Positions 35,278 to 47,706 of a stretch of 64,000 bases of DNA are shown piece by piece (position 1 is the stretch's first letter; each line of letters starts with the position of its first letter). The stretch spans positions 549,122 to 613,121 of the forward strand of contig KB445802.1 in the NCBI GenBank assembly GCA_000320605.2, in the 5' to 3' direction. The translations under genes were made by a program, and so were the position numbers. The DNA is from Gelatoporia subvermispora B. Lineage: Eukaryota; Basidiomycota; Agaricomycetes; Polyporales; Gelatoporiaceae. The notes under the pieces are model-generated. The model saw nothing but the letters and a program-made list of their open reading frames with translations, did not search any database and was not told the origin of the DNA.

Positions 35278-36736
35278 TTCTAGACAGAAGGAGAAATGCT
35301 AAGAGGAATTAGGGCCGTCTTGAGGCGGACTAGCCATTGAAATACTTTGCTGAGAACCACTGAGTATCACCGCACGCGGCACAGACGGTTCTATCGATCA
35401 ACATGCACATGTGTACGGCTTTCATGAGGCTGCACTATAAGGGATCATGCCGGAAGCACAGACACTAAAATATACACGCTCGAGTGGCTCGATGTCACCA
35501 AGGAGCGGGACCACTCCGCGAAAAAAGGCATTCGTCGATTGCATCACCAGGGATATCATGCAGAACATCCCCTCGGCCTTGTATTCGACCTGACACGAGG
35601 TAGATCGCTCAGTCCGCTGACACACATAGAAACCGTTAGAGGGGGGTCAACGTACTGGAAGACGATGCCAAGTGCAAACTACTCTACACGCGCACACACA
35701 CCTAGGAGAAGTAGATGAACAGCCTCACGTAGTATCACAAATCAGGGAAGCTGTGATTTATGCTCAGAACACATGGCCGCCTTTGGACAAGATGTCGGCA
35801 CTTACTAATGTTACTGGACGATCGCGGCAATCGCCTACCTTTGTGCTAAATATGACCACATGCCCATGCTGCTAGTGTAACAAGGTTCTATCAGAGATAT
35901 GATGCATCGGACTGTTAGCAAAGGAAGGCACGCGATATGACAGGCTAGTGCGGGCGACGTACATCTTCCTTCAAATTTTCTGTCCCCCACGATCTTCCAC
36001 CCACGAACATAGGCTCAGTTGAGACTGCACACTCCAGGCCTCAATGCTGCACAGATGACCCAGTGTAGTCTCTTGGAAACCTTGAAAATGTTACCATAGC
36101 GAAGAACAGCAACATGGTGATTTTAGAGAGCAGACCCATAGCCACGGCACATGCTTAGCCAGACTCCGGCAGGCTGCCACACAGCCAAATATACTCCCAC
36201 AGTCAATTATGTCGTTGAGGAATCGAAGCCGCTATTCAGACAGATGATATAGAGCTGCCAGGCAGTTGCACTGGATAATAATCTAGGCCCTATTATAATG
36301 CTTCGCGAAGAGCGAAGATGTTCAGGCCCCAGGGCTACCGATGGTAGGACAGTACTGACAACTATGAGGGTGCGCGATAGTGCATGTCATAGTTCCGTGC
36401 GGCGCCCTGAGATATCCATGATATGATGACGATAATCATGATATGCACGTGATACTAGGAAACCATCGGCCTGTTGCGAACAGCAAAAAAGTGGTGTCTG
36501 TCGGTTTCAGTGTTGAGATCATCGTGTACCTTGAAGTTTACCATGCGGCATCGAAAAGCACCCCACATGGCTCCTGAGGAAGTACTACGAACAGTCTACA
36601 CAGCTGAATCTTCGAGATACGACAACATCGACTTAGACCCATCTTGAATTTGGGTGACCACTAGTGCTACAGCTCTGAACCAAGACAAAGGAGGAATAGG
36701 TAGCGATACAAAATGAGACGCGAGGAGTAGGTGCAG
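35278..36736. other. Intergenic region with no recognisable gene
   Basis: About 1.46 kb with only short open frames (for example 35422-35625 and 35672-35875), none with a recognisable motif. Composition is more A/T-rich than the neighbouring coding DNA. A decayed gene is possible but I cannot name one. Confidence 0.4.
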
Positions 36737-39032
36737 TCAGTGTGCTACTGCACTCGCATCCGGTCGAACTTGTGCAGGTGGCGGCTCGGAGAACTTGACC
36801 CCAGCGCGCACGGCCCAGTTGCGGATGTCCTCCATAATTTCCATCGTCTTCTGCAGACGATCGACAACGTTTCCCCTGAGCCCGTCCGTGTGTCGATCGA
36901 GCGTCTGAGCGACCTGGCTCTTGAGTTCCTCCATGAGGCAGTCGACATGTGTATGTAGCTGGGTAGACGCAATCTCGAAACTTCTCTGAGCCACAGTATT
37001 CATGGTGATTGGTGGAGGCGGTTCTGGTGAGAGGAGCGCCATCATGTCGGACGATAACGTGGCAACATTGGACTCGAATTGTCCTATCTTGCTGCTACCA
37101 CTACGTGTCTCCAGCTGCGACTATTGAATTCGGCGGGTCGGTAACGGAGTAAATGAGAACATACCGAGTCAAGACACGCTCGCAAAGTCGAAACCTCGTC
37201 TTGCAAAGACATGTTCTCAAGTCTGAGAGCGACGTTCTCCTCGTTCTTCTCCGAAAATGCAACCGAGCCTTGATGCACGAGATCGAGTAGCCCATCGATG
37301 TCCTTCGCGGTGCGCTGCAGATCCTCCTGTGTTCTCTGAATTTTCACTTCCAGTGTTGCCTCAGCATGTCCCCGAGTGTGGCGTCTATGTTCAGCCTCGA
37401 GATCCAGGTGCTCAAGGCCTTCTGCGATCATCGACCAAATAGCATCTTCAATATCGGCCTTGTGCTGCAGGACCTCCTCGTATACCTCGTCGACGCGCCT
37501 TTCGATCGCGCTGAACATCTCAACGACCTCGACGAGCTCCGACTGGTGCACGGCAAGATCGTCATTCGACTGTCGTGCATCAGCGTCCATGTCTTCTCTC
37601 GCGTCTTGTGGATCTTTCGACGCTTGGTTCTGCCGGACGAGGACCGCTTCTTCCTCGGCAGAGACTCGTGCCTCCCACGCGTCCAGTCCAGGGGCCAACT
37701 CCTTCACCTCTTCTAGGGCAGCTCGTAGAATATCTACAGGCGCGACAAGATCGGAAAGGGTGTCCGGCGCAGAAACAGTACTGGCTTGCATCGGCCATTG
37801 ACTCTGTTCCGTGAGCCTGAAGAGGAGTTTCTGGAATTCTTTCTCCTTCGTGGAGCACGCGGCCTCACTCTCCGCCTTGGCCGCGGCATACTTCACGTTT
37901 GCTTCGCCGCCCTGTACTTCGCGAAGCGCAAGAATCTTGTCGAACTTCTTGATATTCTGCTTCGCCTTGACACAGTCGGCGCGCACCGAAGCCGCCTTTC
38001 GGATAAGTCTGTGATTGTGCAAGTGGTCATTATCTAAGTAATCGAATCGGGTGAGATGGAAAAACGATACGTACCTAATCATGTCACGCCACAATTCCTC
38101 TTTGTCCTTTGTGGGAGATGGCGAGGGGTCAAGCGGTTTCCATCGAGGTGGGGGAGGTAGTGGCGGCGGTTCTGTTGCTGGAGGTGGTGGAGGTGGAGGC
38201 AACATCTGGGACAATGGGTTGAGGGAGAACTGCGAAGGCCTCCGTCGAGGATCCCTAGGAATGAAATTTGTCTGGTCCAAGTTAGGAGGAGCCATTTCCG
38301 AATCCTGGTCTGGCGCTTCTCAATGAGAAGTGCGCCCTCTCCTGATCCCGCAACAGCTTACCTTTATATGCCTGCTCGCCATTGTTCTCCGCAGACGATG
38401 ATGCGATCGATGACTCTCGGAGTTCGCGTTCTGACCCGCCTGGTGGGAACCGTTGTTCATATTGCTGGTTGCATGTGCTTCTCGGGAGACCCCGCAGACC
38501 AACCCGGGTCCCAGGCGGTGTGCGCGAGGTAAGGCTATCAGACAATCGATCCTGATTCGGAGGATAATGTTGTGAAGGTGCGCGGCCTCCGCCGTGTGGC
38601 TGCGCTTGTGCGCTCGCGCGTCTGTCTCGACCTTGCGTTGTTGATGGACCCAAGGCGGGGTCTGACGGACAGGGTCGACCAGGATCGTCATGATATGTGC
38701 GGATACTAGGTCCGGATTGTCTGACCTCGCGTCGTGAACGAGTCACATAGGGTTCACGGCGCGGTGGTGGAAGAGGTAAAGGTCCTCGCGCCAGCCACTT
38801 TGCAGGCGGTTTGATGTTATTCGATTTCGCCGACGTCCATGTTTGGTCCGATGGATGGACGAACATACACCGTCCAGGCTTGACACAGCCGAAACCTCCG
38901 TCCATGCGCTCAAGGGCTGTGCCATCGTCCTTATACCACTGGAATGCCCCGAATCATCGCAGACTTGTGATGAGCAGTTGAACATTGACACATAGACTGT
39001 AGGTTACTTACGTAACACCTGATTGTACGCAT
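36737..39032 (-). CDS. CCCH zinc-finger coiled-coil protein (copy 2)
   Basis: Paralogue of the 1048-3358 gene, on the opposite strand. ATG at 39032 opens a seven-codon exon (MRTIRCY) that splices to WYKDDGTALERMDGGFGC. This rebuilds the same C-X18-C-X5-C-X3-H finger, ending RCMFVHP, followed as in copy 1 by PPA-x2-LARG. An Arg/Ser/Pro-rich stretch comes next. An intron at AAAG|GTAAGC joins in phase 1 to DQDSEMAPPNLDQTNFIPRD and a poly-Pro segment. A long coiled coil with many Glu/Lys/Ala follows. The last exons end LQKTMEIMEDIRNWAVRAGV plus a short Pro-rich tail, with the stop at 36737. The intron after the finger and the one before the first coiled coil are in the same places as in copy 1. 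Nuclear RNA-related function is inferred only. Confidence 0.84.
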
Positions 39033-39709
39033 TTATCCTCAATATACGCGATGTGACACACAATGCTGCCGTTTGCGAGTTGGCGACGGAGAGTTGCACA
39101 AAGGGGCGACGGCGCATGCGGCATGGCAGTAGATTGTGCTTCCGCTGGCAGTACTTAGTCCGCGATCTTAGACTCCGACAAATGGCATGCATGATCGGAC
39201 TCAAATTCGAGGCCCATTATTCTCGCGATTTCCCCTGGTGCTATAAAATCACCGGATTTCGCAACATTGAGAAGAGACACCAATTCTTTACTTACTGCCT
39301 GACTAAGTCCCGAGAGACAGGGTATAGTGCCGTCGACTCCTCTCAGCCAGGTCAAGGCGATTGCAAGACGCGCTCTACCTTTCAGCCACCGACGCGTCTG
39401 ATGACGTTGCATCCGACGGTGATCACCATCAAGATCCGCAATGTAGATTCCACACTATTGAACTAGCTCGACTTCGCCTTCTCAATGTTCCATGCCGCTC
39501 CTGAGCGCGTCCTGGATGATACGCACTGAACAAGGGCAGACGTCGCAGTACCACACAGCTAGCGTGGTCGGCCTCTACTGATTCGAGCCAAATGACCTGA
39601 TAGATCTGATGTACAGCGCAAAGAATGTAAGACTCAAACACTGGATGTCACTTCATGCCCAAAAACCGTGTTACTACCTGCGCCCACATCCAGAGACATA
39701 CTAATGGCT
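39033..39709. other. Intergenic region
   Basis: Upstream of coiled-coil copy 2 and downstream of SDR1. Open frames on both strands (39023-39466 and 39155-39412) show no recognisable motif, and the first overlaps the start exon of copy 2. I see no supported gene. Confidence 0.45.
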
Positions 39710-41131
39710 TCACGACATATACACGCCTCCATCAACCGAGATTGCTTGACCGGTGATGAAGTATGTCTCAGGCTTGACGAGGTACGAGACGATACTCGCG
39801 ATGACCTCTGGCTCAGCATCCGGTGCATGCGAAGGCAGGCCCAACAGCTATATCAACATCCGTAGATCAACTTGTGACCGTCAGAGGTCGGCGCAAATCC
39901 GACACATACCGCTTTGGTAGAGTCGCCGTGCTTGCCTTCGGCCTTGTCTTTGTCGTGAGGGCTCCTGGCTAAAGCAGGCGATGCGGTTATGAGCATCAAG
40001 AGATAATGATTCGGGAATGAACATACTCATTTCAGTGATAATTACACCAGGGGCATAGGCGTTCACGGTAATGTTATGCTGCGCGAGTTCACATGCTAGG
40101 GAAAATCGTTCAGCGTATGATCGATCGAAGGCGAAACATGTGGCAACACAAGGGCCAGAATTGGGTAACCTGCTAGTGGACGGGAAAGCAACTGCGCTTG
40201 ATATGTTATACACACGGCGTCGGGTGGCCGGCGTCAAAGAGACACAGGCGCTGCGGAGTGGGGGAGGAAGAAGCGTGTCTCACCTAGCGACTGTGTGAGG
40301 CCTCTCACGGCAAACTTCGATGCACAGTATGCTGAAACCATGGGGCACCCTGGGAGAAGACATCAGCAAACAAGCGTGGGGAAGGCGAATGGAGTAGAAG
40401 GTATGCTGGTTCCGAATTTCTCGGGAAACCGTAATGTTCCAAGGCTGCGGATACTGAAGTAGGAACACAGAACGGAGGTACACACCTTTCTTTCCCATCA
40501 CGGAGGACGCGCCTGCAAATACAGCACACGCCATTCGTCAGCAATCTCGGAACGAGACTGTCGATTAATGGAAAAGACGCACCGATGATGCGTCCGCCGC
40601 GACCTTGTTTGATCATCTGCCCCGCCGCGTACTTGTAGCAGAGCATCGTCCCGCGGACATTCACAGCGAAGACGTGTTCCCACGCCTCGACGGTAGCTGC
40701 ATTCGTGGATCTCGTCAATCGCACAGACATCGGGATATGCGAGTCTGAACGCACTGTCAACAACCGTGGCCACATGTGCAATGCCAGCGTTGGCGATCAT
40801 CTAACATGCCAGTCAACAACCATCCGTCGGGACGCCGCTGTCTTGGCGAAAAACTCACCACATTGAGCTCCCCGAGCTCCTCAACCGCCTTCTCCACCAT
40901 CGTCTTGACCTCTTCCTCCACAGACACGTCAGCAATCAGAGTGACCGCCCTACGGCCCTTCTTCCTCAGCTCCTCCGCGAGCTCCTTGAGTGCTTCCTCG
41001 TTCCGCGGGATGTCATTGAGTGCGAGATCCACTCCTTCATCTGCAAGCCTAAGCGCAATCGCCCGCCCGATGCCTTGTCCGGCACCTGTCACCAGTGCAA
41101 CACGCGGAGCATAAGATTCAACAGGAGCCAT
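39710..41131 (-). CDS. Short-chain dehydrogenase, acetoin/diacetyl-reductase type (SDR1)
   Basis: Classical SDR of about 260 residues in some seven exons. Visible: Rossmann motif VALVTGAGQGIGRAIALRLA; an Asp-bearing second strand (ALNDIP); ADVSVEEEV; the NAG motif in MIANAGIA; NVRGTMLCYKYAAGQMIKQG; active-site Ser in IIGASSVMGKKG; catalytic Tyr-Lys in SAYCASKFAVRGLTQS; ITVNAYAPGVIITEM; and the C-terminus KPETYFITGQAISVDGGVYM. The exon after the GKKG block must start at CTCCCAG|GGTGCC to stay in frame, one base later than the equivalent site in SDR2. The Asp in ALNDIP favours NAD(H) over NADP(H). The substrate is inferred from overall similarity to acetoin reductases and is not certain. SDR2 is the closest of the five paralogues. 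Confidence 0.85.
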
Positions 41132-44100
41132 CGCGAGACACGAAAGAAGCTGATAGATGCAGTGACTGACACAGAAGATGGCTGCTGCAATCCCGCAGTG
41201 TCTACGAGTGCAACGGTAGCAGAGACGGCGCAGATTAAGTACCCGGGATGCGTAGGATGGGCATCAGCCGTTGTTGCCGTGACGGCTGCTCGTTCTCGCA
41301 GGGAAGCGCGGGAGTACCGCCACGATTTGATGTGCCGGTGCACGGAGACGCGAAAGTATCGGTTTTACTCGCTGTCCATCGTAGAATAGTCCGAGAGGTA
41401 CCTTCGTGGGCGCATATAGTGTTCATATCAGGGGTATGTCTTGGTAGGTCTACGACGGGACGGGGCGACAAGAGAGGTATCGTCTGTCGAGCAAAACGGA
41501 ACAAATTCAGGGAACCCGGCAGACGTGACCTTCGCGTGCGTTATCGCATCATGTGCTCGCGTATCTCTAGTATAGCCTTGTCACGTTACGGGTGCCGTTT
41601 GAGCATCGCGACGCGTCAGAGCTCTTTCTGCCCTTCGACGATGCCCATTCCTCGGGCTGCTCTGTCTGGGTGTCTACGAAATACTTGACATAACTTCAAG
41701 GAATATCTCGTGATGCCAAGCTCAAGGAATCCAGAATTCAGGCCGTTCACTTTGGGCACTTTGACTGGAGTCCCTGCACAGTTCCGACTTGATGTCGTAT
41801 GTTTGGAGACTAGCTCTGGAGCGAGCTCATCTCTGGGCTCAGTGTGACCCTCTTGTGCCTCATCAATCATCCTTTCTCTGGGATAGATAGTATTCAGCCT
41901 TACCCTGGATGCACCTAGTATGATACAGAGCCATGTTCCCGGTTGACATCTACTTGGATCCAGGGTCCGTCCCTAGAGCTATCCAAGAATTTATATGAAT
42001 CACCACAAGATGACACCGCGACCTATATCAGCGTGTTCTATACGCCTGCGACCCTGGGACTATATCAACCTAGAATACGCTCATGTTGCCCCAACCTGTT
42101 ACTCGACAGCCCCAACGCGTACACGACAACTGAACATCTTTTTGATAGAGCAACTTCATCGTAACTCACCTGGACTTTAGACTCTCTGGATACCAATCTC
42201 TTGCTTCTCAAGGTCAGACATTAAGATATGATTTGTTTTATTTGGCTTCGCGGATACGCATCCAGGGACCTCTGGGAGCAAAAGCCATGATGTCATCCGT
42301 TGGTGATGCTATGCCCGCACCCGGGCGCTGTCCCTCAGTTGACTTCAGATACTAGACTTAGACTGGCTAAATTTTGTCGCTCAGGCACAAATGCTCAGGC
42401 ACGTGTGTTGACTATACTTGACACAATACTCGTCTTCTACACTCTCTGTCCTGGCGGTTTGAAATGCTCTGCGCATGTGCTCTGACGGCCGGGTCCACGC
42501 ACAAGTGGTCTCTCTCTTCGTCTCATTACTGGCAACAACACACACACACACAGAGTCCTTGATATTGCCACAAATCCGTCACGTGTCGTCCTGGGGTGCG
42601 CGTACGGACCGAGATCCCTTGAAATTCGGCGACGACTGGCACATACTCGAAGGACACCGACGTAGTCTATGATTGGAACCCGACGCCGACGCACAGGGAA
42701 CTTTGATATATAACCAATGATGCGCTATATAGGCCCTCATTGATTGTTCAAGAACACAAATGCTGTAATTGCGGTCGAGGCGGCGTCGTCAAAAGACACC
42801 GAGCCACCCCATACGCCACATCCGGGTTCTGGTGCAACAGCAATATCAATCGCATGCATACCCTCCGTCACTGCCCGGGAACCTGCATGGCTGCGTTGGC
42901 GAGTGTCGTCGCCGAGAACACAAATGTGCCCGGCCGCCCCACCACTCGAGGAGTCCTACTCGTCGTCGCCGATCGATCCCACGGTAGGACTTGCGTTCGC
43001 CCGGCACTCGGGACGGACAGACCTACTCGCGGGCGTGCGAGTCGAGCCGAGGAAGCAGGCCGAATCGAGCTGAAACCGTGGGCACGCACGGTGCAGGCCA
43101 GTCGCCATCGCGTCACCCTTGTAATCCCGCATCCTCGCACCTGCCCATCTGTCTTCCGTCATCCGCTCCTTGCTGGCCTGGCTGTTCATCGCGGCTCGAT
43201 GGGAGGCACATGAGGTCGTATCGGCCCAGGCTGCGCACGGGCTTCATTCGCACTCCCGTAGGAACAGTTTCTGTCAGCGAGGCCAAATATAGGTGGGCCG
43301 GTGCGGTCGAGGCGAGGGAGGGCCAACACCAGGCCAAGCCAGCTGTACGTACCCAGGGGCCCCACTACGCAGTACGCGCAGTTTACATATCACACCCATA
43401 TTTTTGTAGCGCGCGCACGAGGATGGAATTAGACTGCCTCTGTCTCGCCCATGGACGCGCGCGCTCCTAGACTTCCCGCCGGCAGGAGCGGGAGTAAAAT
43501 GCGCCCCGGCGTGTATCGGAGCTGATGCGATCGAAATGTCACCCGGGCGTCATTGCGATTCAACGGGTGCTGTAAGCTGAGCGCAAGTGCTCGGACGTGT
43601 CGTCTGTCGTCCAAGGATAGCTGGGGATGCGTCGCTGGCGGAGTGCGCCGCTCGGGGATACGGTAGGTTCCGTTGGCATGGGCCGTCCCCGGTCTGGTTC
43701 TGGCATGATGGATCATGTATCATGATTACATCTGCTTCGGAGGGTATGCATCAGGCGTGATCTCCGTGCCCGGACAATCTCGATGTGGCCGGGCGATGCG
43801 GAGAGACATCGTCTCAGGATCGTGGACGCAGACGAGGTGGCGTGCTCGCAGATTAGTAGGTGGTGAGCATGCTCAGCCGTCCGCAGTCAATGTATCACTG
43901 TGGCATTGCCACTTCCGTGTCCTGCCCTAGCCACGCACTATTCATGCAGTTAACTTCTGAATGTGCCTGGTGCACGCGACTGTGTGTATTCGGAACCCTG
44001 ATAACTGTTGTAGTAGCTGATTGAACGTTGTGTGTGGCTGTGCTCCGAGGCTGGCATACTGCGTAGGGGCGGCACCTTTGGTGACCAATGGTCCTTGTCC

Positions 44101-45301
44101 AATGCTAGATATGCCATTACCACTGTCTGAGCCGCGCGCTAGGTTAGTGACTCGACGCGACGCACGAGACCTAAGACATGGCTTACCCAGCGCAATACTG
44201 TCTTCGTCGATCTTGGTGTGTTCTGCACTCTGAGCGTCCTTTACGCAAGCAGCGCTCCTATAGTTCTGTCGAAGATGCACGTATGAGTCAGACGTGCATC
44301 CGCCATATACACTTGTATTGAACTCAAGGACCAGAAGCCGAAGAGAACTGAGAGAAAGGGCTGACTCCGCTACTTAAACGGGCGCTACTCGCGCTAACTT
44401 TCGTCAACCGCGAGAAAGCGAGCCTTCGAGAAGAGCAGTGCGGTAGAATCGCAGTCATCTGATGTGCCCGGAACACAAACGGCCCCGCCAGCTCGCGCGG
44501 GGCCTCGCGTGCAGGACTAGAAGCGGCTCGAGACAACGCGTCGTACCCAGGCCATACGGCGGCGCCGCGACCACTCGAGGGAACCGTCCCGGACATGCAC
44601 GGCTAAGCGGGGACGCTTCCATGGCTCGTGCGCAGGATATGCAGCTGTCCTGACGCTATCGGGCAGCGATGACGGCGTCAGCGCGTGTTCCGTGCATGGC
44701 ACGTCTGCCCCGGAGCCACACTTATCTCGCGCGCGGTTTGAGCGCGCCTGGCGGGTGGAGTGTAACAGGAGGCGCGCCCCTGTGCGCACTGCGCGCGGAT
44801 AACTGTGCGGATTCCTACATTACACGTTAATTGGCGTTGCCTCGAATATTGCGGCAGTGCCGAGGGTAATGTAGATCTTTGTTACATCTCCCGCCTCGGG
44901 TGGCCGAACAAGGATCGGGATGGCGGGGACAGCCAATGGGATGGGCACTGGCGCCGGGGCCCGGGCAGGGTTCAAGCTGGCTCGACAACCGCGGCGGCGT
45001 CTGTATGTTTTGAATTCGGTTTTGGGTTTGGTGGGAGACGCCACGGAGACGCCTGATGAGCCTGCCAGGCCGTGGCGGGTCGACTGCGCGCGTATGTGAT
45101 TGCTTCGCGAAGCCCCAGCACCGCACCCCTCGTGCCCCGAACGTGTTATAACCCTTCATGTCCTCCATAAATTCCGCCGATCTTTCGCTTCGCTGCGCCC
45201 ACTTTCGGACCCCGTAAGCTTGCGTCCGCCAACCTTCGCAGCGACAGCTGTCTTTGCTCGAGGGTCCAAAGCACACGCCTCCTTTTGTTGTCTGCCCTGC
45301 A
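41132..45301. other. 4.2-kb region without a supported gene
   Basis: No domain-bearing frame was found. Notable items are an (AC)n run at 42538-42552, TATATAA plus CCAAT at 42707-42718, and TATATAG at 42726-42732. A GC-rich stretch follows at 42744-43213 with overlapping open frames in more than one phase and coding-like composition but no recognisable protein. A small gene starting near 42740 is possible, but I could not choose a frame or an ATG. The 44820-45044 minus-strand frame is likewise unsupported. Confidence 0.4.
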
Positions 45302-45308
45302 TATATAG
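45302..45308 (+). promoter_or_regulatory. TATA box of the orphan gene
   Basis: TATATAG sits 90 nt before the ATG at 45398, followed by a pyrimidine-rich leader with CACCACCCCACCAACTCC. The spacing fits a pol II core promoter. Confidence 0.6.
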
Positions 45309-45397
45309 CCCTGTGCACGACAGCACCACCCCACCAACTCCTGCCCTCATCGGATCTTGTCTTTCACGAGTATCACTGTCTCTCAGTAAAAATCGCA

Positions 45398-45880
45398 ATG
45401 GCCTCTGTCGCATATCCATCATCCGCATCCGGTTCCTCGACGCCGACATCTGTGGCCTCGAGCGACTCATCCACACCTGTGGGCAAAGCACAATTCGCCT
45501 TTGCACAAATAAAAGGCGATGTCTGCCTCGTTCAAGGTCAGCTACTTGTTCATCATCTCTGAACGACCTCGCTTACTCCGTACCCAGTTTCCGATGCAGC
45601 GCCGTCTGCACTAATGGCCGCGGACGTGAACGTCTTCCGGCACGAGTTCATCACGCTCTTCCGCTACTCGCACAGCGCGAGCGTGCATCCGGCCGACATG
45701 CAAATCCTTGAGCCTATCGACGAGGCACAGATGCTGTACGAGGAGGACAAAGGCACCGTTTCGCTCGCGCGCGACGTTATGGCCCGCCTCCAGAAGCTCA
45801 CCCTCGCCGCGCGACAGTCGCTCTACGCGCAAACGTACCACTGCCGGCGCACTATGGCTGCACCGTGGGGACGGCGGTAG
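45398..45880 (+). CDS. Small orphan protein (143 aa)
   Basis: Two exons (45398-45536, 45588-45880) separated by a 51-nt GTCAGC..CCCAG intron; the join is in frame. The protein starts MASVAYPSSASGSSTPTSVA with a Ser/Thr-rich N-terminus. It then has a more ordered part with AQIKGDVCLVQVSDAAPSAL, NVFRHEFITLFRYSHSASVH, and an acidic/helical region LEPIDEAQMLYEEDKGTVSL. It ends at TAG 45880. I do not recognise a family. High-GC third positions and a good TATA box argue for a real gene. The last ten or so residues could instead be intron read-through, since the composition turns basic and odd (CRRTMAAPWGRR). Confidence 0.6.
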
Positions 45881-47706
45881 CGTTGCCCACCAACCATCAC
45901 GGGTGTCGGAGGGTCGTAGGGCGCGGGTCGCAGGTCGCAGGTCGTTGTCGAGGTTATGGTCGTCATGCATCATCATTCGCTATCTTAGGTTCAGTCAAAT
46001 CATCGGATACCACGCAACACATTGTATTGTAAGTTATAGACATATTACGACTGACCTTGTATCCCATTCTTTACTGTAATATGCATATGCACTGCCATCC
46101 GCACTGACACATAACGTTGTACCTGTGAGACGAGGCGTAAGCTTCCTCAGCAGATGATCGGGATGTCGACATCGTGTGAAACGAGAAAACAAAAGTGCCG
46201 ACCACAGCGACTCGACAGAATGCGTTATGTTCCTGCACGTGCGCACGCGCCTTCTTGTCACCTGAGAGGTTCACATCCTATTCGGCGTTTACCTTTTCCA
46301 CAAGCATAGCGTCGTTCGCTTCTTATCCTGGTTCTGATCGTCGTTCATATTCCTCGTCAAGTGTCTTGAACTGAGCCCGTTTTGTCCAAAATACTTCCAC
46401 AACACACCCGACAACAGGGGCTGTGCCGGCTCCTATTTCATTAACCGCCTACGCAGCATCTGACAAGGACCAAGGATCATTAATACGCGGCCGTGCAAGC
46501 CTTGTTCGCTTTTCGCCTATGGATAAAACTTCTATACGGAGTCAGATTGGCTACCAGAGTGGGGTACCTGCCCATGGCCCACGAACGTTGCTGCCGCTCT
46601 AGGCACAAGCTGTGTTGAGTGCGCTGCCTTGCTTATGGGGTTCCCAGCCTGGGGCTGTGGGGTACTGTAACAGAACACACCTGTCAAGTGGACGCAAACT
46701 GTTGGCTGACTGTATTGTTCGAACGCCATATTGGTGAGCTTCTGGGATGTACTAGATATGCCAAGTACGCGTTCCATCTAGCACATCCGAGCCCTCAGGC
46801 CAGCTTAACAGCATTAAATGTAGTGCCAAGGGCGTCATGATATCAAGGAAGTTGAGCAATAGCTGAGAAGTCAGTAGCGATGCCCTGGTGTGCTCAGGAA
46901 GCCCATACGAGACATCCATGAGTTTACTATCGTGAGACCGGTGCACCGTGAAACACCAAGCTCATCCAGCATAACAGGGTCAGCAAGAAGCGTTGGAAGA
47001 AGTGTTGAGCGAATTTGAGAGCTGAAATGTGACTTGTCCCCGCACAACCTTGCAGCCTAAACGGTTGAAGGCAAAGACCCGTAGCGCTGGCGCGTGACGT
47101 TACATAACGCGAGTACTATATCACGTGCGCTTGGGTAACGCATCTCTGCGTCACTCTTGCCTCTTTCATCCTCGGACTTCTCCCATACTCGCTATGTTTG
47201 ATCCTTCTATTTCTCGTGGTCAACAGTGCTCTTCTCTTGCGCAGCTGTCGTGCCGACGAATTTGATGCTCGGCTGAGTAAACTATGGAATTTGATTGGCA
47301 AGATTAAGCTTTTTTACGCAGCTTCCACGAAAGACTAGTCCGACGAGCTAGGAAACTGTTCTTGATCTCGGAAGATGGAGCGTATTTCCAGTAACAATAG
47401 CAATAACCAGAAGTATTTACTCGTGTTTTTAGACGATATTCTGAGACTAGAGGTGAATTGGGCTAGGTCCGGCACTTACAACACGTCGATGACTGGGAAC
47501 AATCAAGCGACAGTTTAACTATCCCGCGCTCCCCTATCTCCTGGAATGATCAAAGCCTCGTGTTCGCAACACATGCACAGGTTCTGAGGAAACTGCCGGA
47601 ATCTTGCCCGTGTCTTATCAGCCCAAGCAACACGCGATCTGAAGACCTCTAGCCCCTCAGTTCTCTATCATAACTTTGCGTCTAGTTTGGTACTTGAGTA
47701 CTCCCA
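45881..47706. other. Intergenic region
   Basis: About 1.8 kb with only short open frames in all phases. No recognisable gene. The right end must include the SDR2 promoter; no clear TATA box seen. Confidence 0.4.

Noticed and set aside
36731..38326. Several plus-strand open frames (for example 37366-37801) over this interval
   Set aside because: They are antisense shadows of the coiled-coil copy 2, whose minus-strand exons show conserved motifs and consistent splice sites.
39023..39466. 147-codon plus-strand open frame
   Set aside because: No recognisable motif, and it overlaps the first exon of coiled-coil copy 2 on the other strand.
40300..40345. One-base deletion in SDR1 before the catalytic Tyr
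   Set aside because: Choosing the acceptor CTCCCAG one base earlier than in SDR2 restores the frame, so no break is required.
42538..42552. (AC)n tract
   Set aside because: Only about 15 nt; an ordinary microsatellite without further context.
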